The translations under genes were made by a program, and so were the position numbers. A DNA stretch of 35,853 bases, from contig CAKZJB010000176.1 of assembly GCA_936940865.1 (NCBI GenBank), positions 1 to 35,853 on the forward strand. The letters are read 5' to 3'. The DNA comes from an uncultured Asticcacaulis sp. (GTDB lineage Bacteria; Pseudomonadota; Alphaproteobacteria; Caulobacterales; Caulobacteraceae). A model generated the notes under the pieces. It was not told where the DNA came from. It saw only the letters and a list, made by a program, of their open reading frames with translations, and did not search any database. Shown piece by piece: positions 17,490-25,283 of this stretch (position 1 is the stretch's first letter; every line of letters begins with the position of its first letter).

Positions 17490-19907
17490 TTAGAACGATT
17501 GGCTAAGCTTTCCATAGAGGTAGCGGCCGTTGAACCCGAACGGCGAGAAGCGCGTAAAGGCCAGGGCCCCGGCGCCATTGCCGCTGGTGACGTTGAGCGC
17601 GGCCGGCGTCCTGTCCGGATAGACGTCGAACAGGTTATCGGCGCCGACCGTCAGGGTCGTGTTGGTGGCGAAGCGATAGCTGGCGGAAACGTCGACCAGG
17701 GTCTTCTTTCCGGTGTGGATATCGTTCGTATAGACCGAAGCCGGGTCGATCACGTCGCCGTAGTAAGTGGCGCGCGCCGTGGCCGACCAGGCGCCGCCGC
17801 TCCAGTCGAGACCCAGAGTGCCTTTGTTCTCCGGCGACGAATTCGTCAGGATGTACTGGCGGACGCGGGCGAACAGGACCGGCTGCGGCGACAGCGGCGA
17901 GTTCGACAGGGTCGGCAGGGCATCGATCGAGGTGTTGGTCGTGTTGTAGGCGAACGACAGGTTGAAGCGGCCGAGCGTGTCGGTCGGGATGCGATAGTTC
18001 GCCACCAGGTCGACGCCGTCGGTCGTGGTGTCGACGCCGTTGATGAAGAAGCGGGCTGCACTGACTCCGTAGGGCGCCAGGATGGCCGCCACCTGCGTGC
18101 CGGAAAGGTTTTCCGACAGGACGATGCGATTTTTCAGGTCGATATGGTAGCCGTCAAGCGTGACTTCGAACGGACCCTTGTGGAAGACGAAGCCGAGCGT
18201 GGTGCTGGTCGACTTTTCTGGTTCCAGCGCCTTGCCGCCAAGCGTTTCGGCCACCGTGCTGGTCGCCGGGAAGGTGCCGGTCTCGACGATGGTCGAGGAT
18301 CCGCCGCTGGTCACCAGGACCGAGGCGGTCGAGGTGAAGTACTGCTGTTGCAGAGACGGCGCGCGGAAGCCGGTCGACACCGAGCCGCGGACGGCGAAGC
18401 TGTCCGTCAGATCGTAACGCAGGGCCAGCTTGCCTGAGGTATTGTTCCCGAAATCCGAATAGGTTTCGTAGCGCAGGGCGGCGTCGTAGCTGAACTTGTC
18501 GGTGAAGTTGCCGGCGGCATCGACGTAGACGCCGATGTTCGAACGGTGCTGGTTGATCTCGTTGCTCGGCTGGAAGCCCGGGAAGCCCTGGGCGCCGGCT
18601 GGCTTGCTGGTAACGGGACCGAGTGCGTAGGACTGCAGTTCGCCCGCTTCGATGCGGTAGCTTTCCTTGCGGGCTTCGAGACCGAAGGCCAGGGTCAGGG
18701 GGCTCGACAGGCCGACATTGAACGGACGGCTGACGTCGGCGTTGAACACCAGTTGGTTATAACGCAACTGGCCGTCATAGAAACTGGTCTGCGAAGCCGT
18801 GCCGTAGGACGCGTTGACGCTGTTGCGGGTGTAGAAGGTCAGTTCATTGCCGCCGGCCGTCAGGCTGTAGTCCTGGGTCCAGTCTCCGGTCTGGCCGCGC
18901 AGGCCGACCGTGGCCGATGCGTCGCGCGATTTGACGTTGATGATCGGCAGGAAGCCGTTCGGATAGATGGACGCGACGTTGCCCGACGCGTTCGAGTGAC
19001 GGAAGAACGCCGCGCTCTTGCTGTCGTTCGACGCGAAGCCGGTATTGCCGTAGACTTTCCAGGCATCGTTTATCGGCTTGCCGAAGTTGGCGAAGAAGGC
19101 GCCGGACTTTTGTTCCGGGTCGCCGTAGCGCGTGGTGACGGTGGCGGGCGAGACCAGTGGATCGACATCGCCGCGGCTGGTGGGATTGCGCTTCTTCAGG
19201 TCGGCCGACAGGGTCAGGAAGCCGTCCGAACCGAGCGGGAGGCCGACCCAGCCGTTGACGTCGGTGGTCGCGCCGTCGTGCGCGGTGCGCGACGAATTGG
19301 CGGCCTTCACGTCGGCGTCGTACTGGCCGTACGAGACGCTGACGCCGCCGCCGTGACTGGCTTCGCGCAGGTGCAGGTTGACGACGCCGGCGATGGCGTC
19401 CGAACCGTACTGCGCCGAGGCGCCGTCGCGCAGGACTTCGATGCGGTCGAGCGCGACTTCGGGAATGGCGTTGAGGTCGGTGGCGGCCGAACCGCGGCCG
19501 GCCGAGCCGTTGATGTTGACCAGGGCGGACGTGTGGCGGCGCTTGCCGTCGACCAGGACCAGCGTCTGGTCGGGGGACAGGCCGCGCAGGGTCGCCGGAC
19601 GGACGCTGTCCGTGGCGTCGGTGCCCGACGGGCGCGGGAAGTTCAGGCTGGGGGCCACGCGCGACAGGCCTTGCGCCAGTTCGGTCGAGCCCTGGTTCTG
19701 AAGGCTCTGGCTGGTCACCACGTCGACGGGGACGACGCTGGTCAGGCGGGAGCGATGCTGGGCGCGGCTGCCGGTGACGACGACGTCGCCGGTCTGTGCG
19801 GCTTCGGCGGTGGGGGCCGCGGTTTGCGCGAACGCAGCCTGGGCGCCGAAGGACAGGGCCAGGGTCAGGCTGAGCGCCGTGGTGGTGAGGATGGTCGAGG
19901 TACGCAT
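17490..19907 (-). CDS. TonB-dependent outer-membrane receptor
   Basis: An 805-aa outer-membrane transporter driven by TonB-ExbBD. From the ATG at 19907 there is a signal peptide (MRTSTILTTTALSLTLA, cleavage after AAFA), a TonB-box-like GDVVVTG segment, a plug domain with the conserved LRGLSPDQTLVLVDGKRR and the IEVLRDGASAQYGSDAIAGVVN end, and a 22-strand barrel ending in phenylalanine (YGKLSQSF). An AAAGGA site lies upstream; earlier in-frame ATGs would bury the signal peptide. The substrate is not identifiable; no transport or iron-regulation gene is adjacent. It interrupts the common rplI-dnaB neighbourhood and has its own terminator, so it is probably an independent unit. Confidence 0.93.
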   Translation of the reverse strand: MRTSTILTTTALSLTLALSFGAQAAFAQTAAPTAEAAQTGDVVVTGSRAQHRSRLTSVVPVDVVTSQSLQNQGSTELAQGLSRVAPSLNFPRPSGTDATDSVRPATLRGLSPDQTLVLVDGKRRHTSALVNINGSAGRGSAATDLNAIPEVALDRIEVLRDGASAQYGSDAIAGVVNLHLREASHGGGVSVSYGQYDADVKAANSSRTAHDGATTDVNGWVGLPLGSDGFLTLSADLKKRNPTSRGDVDPLVSPATVTTRYGDPEQKSGAFFANFGKPINDAWKVYGNTGFASNDSKSAAFFRHSNASGNVASIYPNGFLPIINVKSRDASATVGLRGQTGDWTQDYSLTAGGNELTFYTRNSVNASYGTASQTSFYDGQLRYNQLVFNADVSRPFNVGLSSPLTLAFGLEARKESYRIEAGELQSYALGPVTSKPAGAQGFPGFQPSNEINQHRSNIGVYVDAAGNFTDKFSYDAALRYETYSDFGNNTSGKLALRYDLTDSFAVRGSVSTGFRAPSLQQQYFTSTASVLVTSGGSSTIVETGTFPATSTVAETLGGKALEPEKSTSTTLGFVFHKGPFEVTLDGYHIDLKNRIVLSENLSGTQVAAILAPYGVSAARFFINGVDTTTDGVDLVANYRIPTDTLGRFNLSFAYNTTNTSIDALPTLSNSPLSPQPVLFARVRQYILTNSSPENKGTLGLDWSGGAWSATARATYYGDVIDPASVYTNDIHTGKKTLVDVSASYRFATNTTLTVGADNLFDVYPDRTPAALNVTSGNGAGALAFTRFSPFGFNGRYLYGKLSQSF

Positions 19908-20227
19908 AGGGGGGGAGGTCCTTTTGCTCTGCGGGTGTGTGCGTCTTATTTCCGACATGTTCGGTTTTAATTGCGCCATATTTGGACCCGAAGTGCCTTG
20001 GTTTAAAGGGCCGTTTGATCAGAAAAAAATTAAAATAAGACCTTAGAAAAACTAACGGTCACATTTGAGACGATGTGAGCAATCGAAAATCCTTTTGTTT
20101 ACAGTCTTTTTCTGCCTTCCCTGAACGCGCGAGCGTGGTTCTCGCATTACGCGCATATTCGTATGAATGTTGCGGTAAATGAAAAATGGCGTTCGTCGGA
20201 CGTGAACACCGGCCTGTTTTTGGCCAA
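19908..20227. promoter_or_regulatory. Upstream region of the TonB-receptor gene
   Basis: Intergenic DNA between the receptor gene and the rplI terminator. The stretch 20010-20110 is clearly AT-richer than its surroundings (runs of A, TTGTTTACAG) and is the likely promoter zone for the leftward receptor gene. I saw no FNR, LexA or clear Fur box in it. No gene is supported. Confidence 0.4.
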
Positions 20228-20230
20228 GAA

Positions 20231-20261
20231 AAAGCCCCGCGAGTGCGACTCGCGGGGCTAT
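20231..20261 (-). terminator. Terminator of the rpsF-rpsR-rplI operon
   Basis: AGCCCCGCGAG (20233-20243) and CTCGCGGGGCT (20249-20259) form an 11-bp perfect stem with a five-base loop. On the minus strand it follows the rplI stop by about 30 bases and is followed by T5. Confidence 0.93.
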
Positions 20262-20291
20262 TCTTTTAAGCTGGCGATGCCGCTCAGGGCA

Positions 20292-20879
20292 TCAGGCTTC
20301 GTAGGGCGCGTCGGCCAGGGCGGCACCGGCGCCGCCTTCGAGCAGGTCGGCCGCGGCGGCTTCGTCAGCCAGGCGGTCTTCCTCGAATTGCGACGCGATG
20401 ACGTTTTCACCGGCGGCCTGACGATCGGCTTCGTCCTGGCTGCGGGCCACGTTCACCGAGATGGTGATCGCGACTTCGGCGTGCAGGCGGACCTTCAGGC
20501 TGTGGACGCCCAGCGTCTTGATCGGCGTATCGAGCACGATCTGGTTGCGTTCGACCTTGCCGCCGGCCTCAGTGACCGCTTCGGCGACGTCGCGGGCGTT
20601 GACCGAACCGTAAAGCTGGCCGGTGTCGCCGGCCTGACGGATGATCACGTAGGTCGAACCGTCGAGCGCTTCGGCCGTCTTTTCGGCGGCAGCCTTGGCG
20701 GCGGCGTTACGGGCGACGATCTGTTCCTTCTGAGCTTCGAAGATCTTCAGGTTGGCAGCCGTGGCGCGCAGGGCCTTGTGACGCGGCAGGAGGTAGTTGC
20801 GGGCAAAACCGTCCTTGACACCGACGACGTCGCCGATGGTGCCGAGGTTTTCCACGCGTTCAAGCAGAACAACTTTCAT
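20292..20879 (-). CDS. rplI: 50S ribosomal protein L9
   Basis: Large-subunit protein near the L1 stalk that binds 23S rRNA. The product is 195 aa. The N-terminal MKVVLLERVENLGTIGDVV and the glycine/lysine-rich GFARNYLLPRHKAL segment are the L9 signature. The C-terminus has a 45-residue alanine- and acid-rich extension beyond the about 150-residue E. coli length, as seen in other alphaproteobacteria. AGGAGCGAC lies before the ATG. It is last in the rpsF-rpsR-rplI operon, 12 bases after rpsR. Confidence 0.98.
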   Translation of the reverse strand: MKVVLLERVENLGTIGDVVGVKDGFARNYLLPRHKALRATAANLKIFEAQKEQIVARNAAAKAAAEKTAEALDGSTYVIIRQAGDTGQLYGSVNARDVAEAVTEAGGKVERNQIVLDTPIKTLGVHSLKVRLHAEVAITISVNVARSQDEADRQAAGENVIASQFEEDRLADEAAAADLLEGGAGAALADAPYEA

Positions 20880-20891
20880 GTGTGTCGCTCC

Positions 20892-21170
20892 TTACTTCAC
20901 GACGTAAGGCAGCAGGGCCAGGAAGCGGGCGCGCTTGATGGCCTTGGCCAGTTCGCGTTGCTTCTTCTGGCTGACGGCCGTGATGCGCGACGGCACGATC
21001 TTGCCGCGCTCGGAGATGTAGCGCTGCAGGAGCTTGACGTCCTTGTAGTCGATCTTCGGCGCGTTGGCGCCCGAGAACGGGCACACCTTGCGGCGACGGA
21101 AGAACGGGCGGCGGGCGGGGCCGTTGCCGACGGGCGAACCGACGGCGGCGGGAGCAGTATCTTCAGCCAT
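20892..21170 (-). CDS. rpsR: 30S ribosomal protein S18
   Basis: Small-subunit protein that pairs with S6 on the platform. The product is 92 aa, including [29 protein letters not shown] and [22 protein letters not shown], all family hallmarks. An unstructured N-terminal extension of about 20 residues precedes the conserved part. It lies 11 bases downstream of rpsF. Confidence 0.98.
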   Translation of the reverse strand: MAEDTAPAAVGSPVGNGPARRPFFRRRKVCPFSGANAPKIDYKDVKLLQRYISERGKIVPSRITAVSQKKQRELAKAIKRARFLALLPYVVK

Positions 21171-21181
21171 TGTCGATGTCC

Positions 21182-21550
21182 TTATTCAGCGAAGGTTTCG
21201 GACGAGCGCTCGGAACGTTCCGGGCGGTCGCGGCGGGCCAGGATGGGCGACAGTTCGAGGTCGAGCTCTTCGACGCGGACGGTCATGTAGCGGATGACGT
21301 CTTCGTTGATCGACAGCTGGCGTTCCATTTCCTTGACGGCGGCAGCCGGTGCGTCGATGGCGAGGAGCGAATAGTGGCCCTTGCGGTTCTTCTTGACGCG
21401 GTAGGTCAGGTTGCGCAGGCCCCAGTATTCGATCTTGGCGATATGGCCGCCGTTTTCTTCGATCAGGTGCTTGAGCTGGTCGTTGAGGGCTTCCGCCTGT
21501 TGCGGCGAAATGTCTTGTCGTGCGATCACGACGTGTTCGTAGTAAGGCAT
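21182..21550 (-). CDS. rpsF: 30S ribosomal protein S6
   Basis: Small-subunit protein of the platform and partner of S18. The product is 122 aa, with [34 protein letters not shown] and the C-terminal charged tail typical of S6. GAGGAC lies six bases before the ATG. It is the first gene of the operon. Its leader carries a possible S6:S18-binding structure. Confidence 0.98.
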   Translation of the reverse strand: MPYYEHVVIARQDISPQQAEALNDQLKHLIEENGGHIAKIEYWGLRNLTYRVKKNRKGHYSLLAIDAPAAAVKEMERQLSINEDVIRYMTVRVEELDLELSPILARRDRPERSERSSETFAE

Positions 21551-21570
21551 TTGTGTCCTCTTCCGATGAG

Positions 21571-21648
21571 AAGGGTGGCATGCCTCGGAGCGGAAGTCTC
21601 TCGGGGCACGATGGTTCAGCGGGTCCGCGAATGCGGCTGACCACCCTT
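21571..21648 (-). ncRNA. Candidate S6:S18 autoregulatory leader of rpsF
   Basis: The rpsF 5' leader can close with an 8-bp perfect stem (AAGGGTGG at 21571-21578 with CCACCCTT at 21641-21648). Inside are a GGTCAGC...GCTGAACC-type hairpin and a CTCCGAGG segment holding a CCG. S6:S18 leaders are known to present a CCG in an internal loop near the rpsF start. The exact published consensus was not checked. Confidence 0.35.
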
Positions 21649-21694
21649 CAGGGGAGCGCCCTCATAGACGAGACGCTCCCGAAACGCAAGTTCT

Positions 21695-21895
21695 TCTGCC
21701 AACGGCCACAAAGGATGGCCGTCGGCAGAAGCATTTTTGCAGCCCAGACGCCGTCGCACGGGCGATCCCGATGGCGCGCCGGCACGAAGCGTTGTCCTAA
21801 CGCTTCGCTCTTTGAGGACAAGGCGGCGGGCAAAGCACGAAAAGATTGGCGCCCTTGCCAACGGCGACCGGGTCAAAGCCAATCGCCGTTGCTAT
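21695..21895. repeat. Mosaic palindromic repeat, copy 1 (most complete)
   Basis: Three modules lie in a row. Module A is an inverted repeat TCTGCCAACGGCCA / TGGCCGTCGGCAGA (21695-21708, 21716-21729, one mismatch). Module B is CGAAGCGTT-GTCCT-AACGCTTCG (21785-21807, perfect 9-bp arms). Module C runs 21838-21895, starting CGAAAAGATTGGCGCCC, with internal arms CAACGGCGA / TCGCCGTTG. Modules B to C recur at 32498-32605, A and C at 34128-34247, and B twice at 35792-35853. It sits between the ribosomal operon and the accessory island. Confidence 0.85.
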
Positions 21896-21915
21896 AAGGG
21901 CGGATTTCGAAAACA

Positions 21916-21945
21916 AAAAAGCGGCCGTCGGCGCGGCCGCTTTTT
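21916..21945 (-). terminator. Terminator of the BON-CBS-SPW operon
   Basis: AAAAAGCGGCCG (21916-21927) and CGGCCGCTTTTT (21934-21945) form a 12-bp perfect stem around six bases, 20 bases after the SPW gene stop, with T-runs on both strands. Confidence 0.9.
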
Positions 21946-21965
21946 CGCGTGTGCCCGGGGGCGGG

Positions 21966-22322
21966 TCAGGCGGGACTCTCGCTTCGCTGGCGATAGAGTC
22001 CCCAGACGGCAAGGACGAAAATCGCCGCGCCGCAAATCCACACGTTCCAGCTGGCGCTGCGATGATCGGTAAAGCCCAGAATCCAGGGGGAGGCGATCAG
22101 CCATGCGCCGGCGACCAGGTCGCCCCAGTCTTCCCACATCATGTTGGTGGACAGGGCGCCGACCCCAAGCAGGGCGACGACCAGTCCCGTAACCAGCGTG
22201 CTCCAGAACGGGGCCCCTGCCGGCGGCGGCTCAAGGCCCATGAGGTGCAGGCCCCACGGTGAAACGATCAGCCAGAGCCCGATAATGCCCATGGCCCATT
22301 CTTGCCAACGTTCGTATCTCAT
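21966..22322 (-). CDS. SPW repeat membrane protein
   Basis: A 118-aa integral membrane protein with four helices arranged as two copies of the SPW repeat: LWLIVSPWGLHL (about 16-27) and AWLIASPWILGF (about 72-83). The family is small, of unknown function, and often found in stress or envelope contexts. GGAG six bases before the ATG supports the start. It is last in a leftward operon after the BON and CBS genes and before a strong terminator, so it probably shares the FNR-type control of that operon. Confidence 0.85.
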   Translation of the reverse strand: MRYERWQEWAMGIIGLWLIVSPWGLHLMGLEPPPAGAPFWSTLVTGLVVALLGVGALSTNMMWEDWGDLVAGAWLIASPWILGFTDHRSASWNVWICGAAIFVLAVWGLYRQRSESPA

Positions 22323-22341
22323 CTCGATCTCCAGGTCTTGA

Positions 22342-22389
22342 CCGCCTGCCCGCGCGGACGCCCGGCAGGGCCGGCGCGCGGGCAGGCGG
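22342..22389 (-). promoter_or_regulatory. Strong GC hairpin between the CBS and SPW genes
   Basis: CCGCCTGCCCGCGC (22342-22355) and GCGCGGGCAGGCGG (22376-22389) form a perfect 14-bp stem with a 20-base loop. No T-run follows on the minus strand, so it is more likely an mRNA processing or stability element, or a Rho-linked pause, than a simple terminator. Confidence 0.6.
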
Positions 22390-22397
22390 GGCTTCGG

Positions 22398-22844
22398 TCA
22401 ATGGGCGGCGTGGTGGCCGGGCCTGGCCTTGGCCAGTTCACGCAGCACTTTCGGGCCATGGCTGCCTGAGGCCGCGTCGCGAAGAATTTCGGCCAGGGTG
22501 ACGATGCCCGTGACCTTCTTCCTGTTGGTGACGACGAGGCGCGCGACCTGTCGGGCTTTCATTTCGGCGGCCGCGTCCTCGACGTCGCTGTCCTGGTCGA
22601 TCGTATAGGCGCCCTTGGTCATGACGTCCTGGACCAGGGTAGTCTTCGGATCGCGGCCTTCGGCGATGACGCGCAGCGTGATATCGCGATCGGTCACGAT
22701 GCCGACCACGTCGCTGTCCGTCCCGACGGGAAGGCAGCCGCAATCGACGGTCTTCATCCGCCGCGCGGCCTCGTCGACCTTGTCCTGGGGACCGATCATC
22801 GTCGGATGGCCGGTCATGATATCCTTGATCTTGGTGGTGCTCAT
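22398..22844 (-). CDS. CBS-domain protein (two CBS domains)
   Basis: A 148-aa soluble protein made of a tandem CBS pair: KDIMTGHPTMIGPQDKVDEAARRM...VVGIVTDRDI (about 7-60) and VQDVMTKGAYTIDQDSDVEDAA...VTGIVTLAEIL (about 70-128). Such stand-alone CBS proteins bind adenine nucleotides and are thought to sense energy charge; comparable genes are part of hypoxic-dormancy regulons such as DosR. The start at 22844 follows GGGAG by seven bases; in-frame sequence further upstream is arginine- and tryptophan-rich and not family-like. It is the second gene of the BON-CBS-SPW operon. The partner is unknown. Confidence 0.9.
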   Translation of the reverse strand: MSTTKIKDIMTGHPTMIGPQDKVDEAARRMKTVDCGCLPVGTDSDVVGIVTDRDITLRVIAEGRDPKTTLVQDVMTKGAYTIDQDSDVEDAAAEMKARQVARLVVTNRKKVTGIVTLAEILRDAASGSHGPKVLRELAKARPGHHAAH

Positions 22845-22887
22845 TGAAATTCTCCCGTTGCTCCAGTCGATCATTCGCATGGCCGGC

Positions 22888-23535
22888 TTACGCCACCACC
22901 AGATGATCGGCCACCGACGCCACGCCCGGAACGGACCATGCCGCCCGCGCCGCCGCATTGCGCTCGGTCCAGGCGTGCACCTGGCCTTCGAGCGTCACGG
23001 AGTTTCCCGACACCTTGACCTGGATGGCGCCGGCTTCGAGTTCGGCATAGCGCTTGAGCGCATCTTGAATGTGCGTCTTGATGTTCGACGCGTTGACGGC
23101 CGGCTTGACCGTGACCTGATTGCTGATCCCGGTGACGCCCGTCAGCTTGCGCACGGCGGTCTCCGCCGCCAGCTTCTGGAACTGCCATTCGACGTCGCCG
23201 GTCAGGAAGACCCAGCCGTCCTGGACCTTGACCTTGACCCGGCCCTTCGGAATGGCCGTGTTCCATTCGATGACGTTGGCGGCGCGCTGGGCGATCTCGT
23301 TGTCGCCGGTCTTCTTGTCGGTCGGATAGACGACCTTGATTTCCTGGGCCACGCCGCGCACCCCCTTGACGCGAAGCGCCGCCTGCTCCGCGGCGACCTT
23401 TTCGGCATAGGAGCCGACCGAGCCGGCAAGTGTGGCGATCCCGTTTTCCACCGCGACGGCTATGCTGGCCGCATCGATGCTCGGGTCGAATTCCAGTTCG
23501 TCCAGGATTTCCTGGCGCAGGCTTAAATCATCCAT
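22888..23535 (-). CDS. Triple BON-domain protein (OsmY-like)
   Basis: A 215-aa protein of three BON domains, each with the glycine-centred pattern of V-x-V-x-x-G-x-V-x-L-x-G: about 25-70 (IATLAGSVGSYAEK), 95-140 (WVFLTGDVEWQFQK) and 165-213 (SVTLEGQVHAWTER). BON domains bind phospholipid, and OsmY-like proteins protect against osmotic and envelope stress. No signal peptide is seen, so the location is uncertain. AGGAG lies before the ATG at 23535. It is first in the operon. A perfect FNR/FixK box is centred 78 bases upstream and a TAGATT candidate -10 stands at the spacing expected for class II activation. Confidence 0.9.
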   Translation of the reverse strand: MDDLSLRQEILDELEFDPSIDAASIAVAVENGIATLAGSVGSYAEKVAAEQAALRVKGVRGVAQEIKVVYPTDKKTGDNEIAQRAANVIEWNTAIPKGRVKVKVQDGWVFLTGDVEWQFQKLAAETAVRKLTGVTGISNQVTVKPAVNASNIKTHIQDALKRYAELEAGAIQVKVSGNSVTLEGQVHAWTERNAAARAAWSVPGVASVADHLVVA

Positions 23536-23606
23536 GGTTAGTCTCCTGATAGCCGGGCCCACCCCGTACCGGTTGGAGAAATCTACGCCCGCAAGCAAAG
23601 GCGATT

Positions 23607-23620
23607 TTGATCATGATCAA
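23607..23620. promoter_or_regulatory. FNR/FixK-type box for the BON-CBS-SPW operon
   Basis: TTGATCATGATCAA is a perfect match to TTGAT-N4-ATCAA and fully palindromic. If centred at -41.5 for the leftward operon, transcription starts near 23572, and TAGATT (minus strand, 23580-23585) lies exactly at -13 to -8. Confidence 0.8.
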
Positions 23621-23665
23621 GCTTGGACGCCGTAGGGTGTCCTCCCCCTGTCTGATTTTCGAAGA

Positions 23666-23737
23666 AAAAAAGGGTGAAGGAATGCGGCGACGGAGGCTCG
23701 ATCCCGCAAAGCATTCCTTCACCCCGGGACAGCCCCG
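23666..23737 (-). ncRNA. Candidate small RNA ending in an intrinsic terminator
   Basis: On the minus strand a perfect 14-bp stem (23673-23686 with 23712-23725, 25-base loop) is followed directly by seven Ts (23666-23672). No gene lies upstream on that strand before the usp promoter. The FNR-type box at 23772-23785, if used leftward at -41.5, would start a transcript near 23737, and TATTGA stands at the -10 spacing. The predicted RNA is about 72 nt, with a CCUCC stretch in the loop that could pair with Shine-Dalgarno sequences. Confidence 0.4.
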
Positions 23738-23771
23738 TGGTCATCAATACATGCATCCGTGTGTCTCCATT

Positions 23772-23785
23772 TTGATGTCGGTCAA
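23772..23785. promoter_or_regulatory. FNR/FixK-type box upstream of usp
   Basis: TTGATGTCGGTCAA matches TTGAT-N4-ATCAA with one change. The centre is 60 bases before the usp ATG, giving a start near 23820 and a 19-base leader if used at -41.5. It may also serve the minus-strand small RNA. Confidence 0.7.
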
Positions 23786-23838
23786 AGTCGAGACCGCTAT
23801 TTCGAAGAAATATCCATGACAAATTCAGGGAGAATGCA

Positions 23839-24705
23839 ATGTCTGTCCGATCTATACTTTTTGTCTATCACGGCGAAGACTACGAAGCCTCGGCGCTGGA
23901 CGAGGCTTGCCGGCTGGCAATCCACACCAGGGCCGAAGTCCGCGTTCTGTACGTCATCGCTCCCCTGACCTGGTATCCGGACCTTTACGAGGGCGACGTC
24001 GTGCAGCTCGAGAAGGAAGGGCTGGCCCGGGCGGAAAAGGCGCAGGCGGCCGCCGAAAAATGTGCGGCCGCCCATGAGCTTCCGTTCACGCGCGAATGGT
24101 TTTCGGATCCTCAGCCCGTCATGCCGCGCATGGTCTTCCAGGCGGTGACGGGCGATCTGCGCGGGGAGATCAGAAAATTCGGGCGCGCATCCGACATCGT
24201 CGTGGCCGGCCGGGGTGCTCCGGACGCCGTTGTGAATCTCGATCATGTGCTGGCGGGGCTTCTGGAAGCCGGCACGCCCGTCCTCGTCATTCCCAGCGCC
24301 GCCGGGCCGTGGTTCGGCAAAAGCGACAGCGTGAAGTCCGTTGTCCTGGCCTGGGACGGCAGTCTGCAGGCTGGCCGCGCCATGCGCGCGCTGGAGGGGC
24401 TGGTGGCGCCAGGCCGGGCGGTTCAGATCATGTGTATCCTGCACGGCAACGGGTTGCGAGGGCCGTGTGATCCCTCGGTGGCGCGATCCTGGCTCGAATT
24501 GCATGGCTTTGCCGCGCATATCTCGCGCTCGGGGCCCTTCGTCACCCAGACGGGGGAAGCCGTTCTCAAGGGCGCCGGGCAGCTGGGCGCGGGACTGCTG
24601 GTGATGGGGGCGTACGGCCATAGCCACTGGAGCCAGGTTATCTGGGGCGGCGTGACCAGTCATGTGCTGAAGCACGCCGGCCTTCCCGTTCTTCTTCATC
24701 ATTGA
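23839..24705 (+). CDS. Universal stress protein, tandem UspA domains
   Basis: A 288-aa protein of two Usp domains: about 1-150 (SVRSILFVYHGEDYEASALDEA...TPVLVIP) and about 160-288 (VKSVVLAWDGSLQAGRAMRAL...GLPVLLHH). The second has the G-x2-G-x9-G(S/T)-like nucleotide loop as MGAYGHSHWSQVIWGGVTS, close to but not identical with the ATP-binding consensus. Tandem Usp proteins are common targets of hypoxic regulators. GGGAG lies before the ATG at 23839. It is transcribed alone from an FNR-boxed promoter. A hairpin spans the stop codon. Confidence 0.92.
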   Translation: MSVRSILFVYHGEDYEASALDEACRLAIHTRAEVRVLYVIAPLTWYPDLYEGDVVQLEKEGLARAEKAQAAAEKCAAAHELPFTREWFSDPQPVMPRMVFQAVTGDLRGEIRKFGRASDIVVAGRGAPDAVVNLDHVLAGLLEAGTPVLVIPSAAGPWFGKSDSVKSVVLAWDGSLQAGRAMRALEGLVAPGRAVQIMCILHGNGLRGPCDPSVARSWLELHGFAAHISRSGPFVTQTGEAVLKGAGQLGAGLLVMGAYGHSHWSQVIWGGVTSHVLKHAGLPVLLHH

Positions 24706-24717
24706 GGGAAGGCCGGC
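24676..24717 (+). terminator. Hairpin across the usp stop codon
   Basis: GCCGGCCTTCCC (24676-24687) and GGGAAGGCCGGC (24706-24717) are perfect 12-bp arms that enclose the last codons and the stop of usp. No T-run follows. It may end or protect the message. Confidence 0.5.
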
Positions 24718-24775
24718 GCTTCACGCGCCTGTCCGCATTTCCAGCCAGCCTGGCGTCACCTGGCGGAGACATGCG

Positions 24776-25228
24776 CTATTGCGACAGCGACCGGGCAAAA
24801 CGGCCGGACGCCGTCGAGGCGCGATCAATGGCAGGGTGTATCGCCCTGCAGACCGAGACACAGGTCTCGGCGTGAAGTCTGCCGAAGGTGGAGGCCATGG
24901 CGTTCACGATCCCGGCGCCTTCGGTCTCCAGTTCCGCGATATCGTCGCGGGTGCGGCAACCGGCGGCCCGCCGGCGCAGCGTCGAAAGCCTGGTATAGGC
25001 GTCGGTCGCCGCCGACGCATAGGCCCCGTTCATCTCGCCGCAGACCTGGCCGATGGCGCTTCCGGCCTCCATCAGGCCGAGAGCAGCCTCGGCGAAGGTC
25101 TCGGACCACACCGTGATCAGCTGGTTGCAGCGCTCGCCGGTCCTTTCGACAGCTTCGGCCGCGGCGCCGGCGAAGAGGCTGGATATTGTCTCGGGGCCCG
25201 CATGGGCGGGCGGTTCGGTGCGGGACAT
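24776..25228 (-). CDS. Phasin-like helical protein
   Basis: A 150-aa, almost entirely helical, alanine-rich soluble protein. Residues about 15-120 resemble the phasin family (amphipathic helix with FAGAAAEAVERTGERCNQLITVWSE), which coats polyhydroxyalkanoate granules. Three or four cysteines (C35, C64, C91 and the CVSVC pair near 125) are unusual for a phasin. No PHA synthase gene is in the window. AAAGG five bases before the ATG supports the start. It is the last gene of the operon begun at 26068. The family call is tentative; a generic coiled-coil protein is the alternative. Confidence 0.55.
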   Translation of the reverse strand: MSRTEPPAHAGPETISSLFAGAAAEAVERTGERCNQLITVWSETFAEAALGLMEAGSAIGQVCGEMNGAYASAATDAYTRLSTLRRRAAGCRTRDDIAELETEGAGIVNAMASTFGRLHAETCVSVCRAIHPAIDRASTASGRFARSLSQ

Positions 25229-25283
25229 GACGACCTTTCGTCTCGATGGATACGAAGGGCGAGCGGAGCCGCCCCGAAAGCGG

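Larger units (their letters stand above)
23536..23838. promoter_or_regulatory. Divergent control region between the BON operon and usp
   Basis: A 303-base region that holds two FNR-type boxes (23607-23620 and 23772-23785), one for each direction, and between them a stem-loop terminator on the minus strand (23666-23725) that no annotated gene reads into. See the separate entries. Confidence 0.75.

Noticed and set aside
18546-19970. Rightward open frame opposite the TonB receptor
   Set aside because: Antisense shadow; strongly biased composition.
21695-21895. Insertion sequence
   Set aside because: No transposase frame and no target duplication seen; the modules are short palindromes only.
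23797-24702. Leftward open frame opposite usp, which could have been the source of the 23666 terminator
   Set aside because: Composition is that of a shadow frame and its end is near 23797, well before the terminator; no ribosome site. An antisense transcript cannot be excluded but a protein is unlikely.
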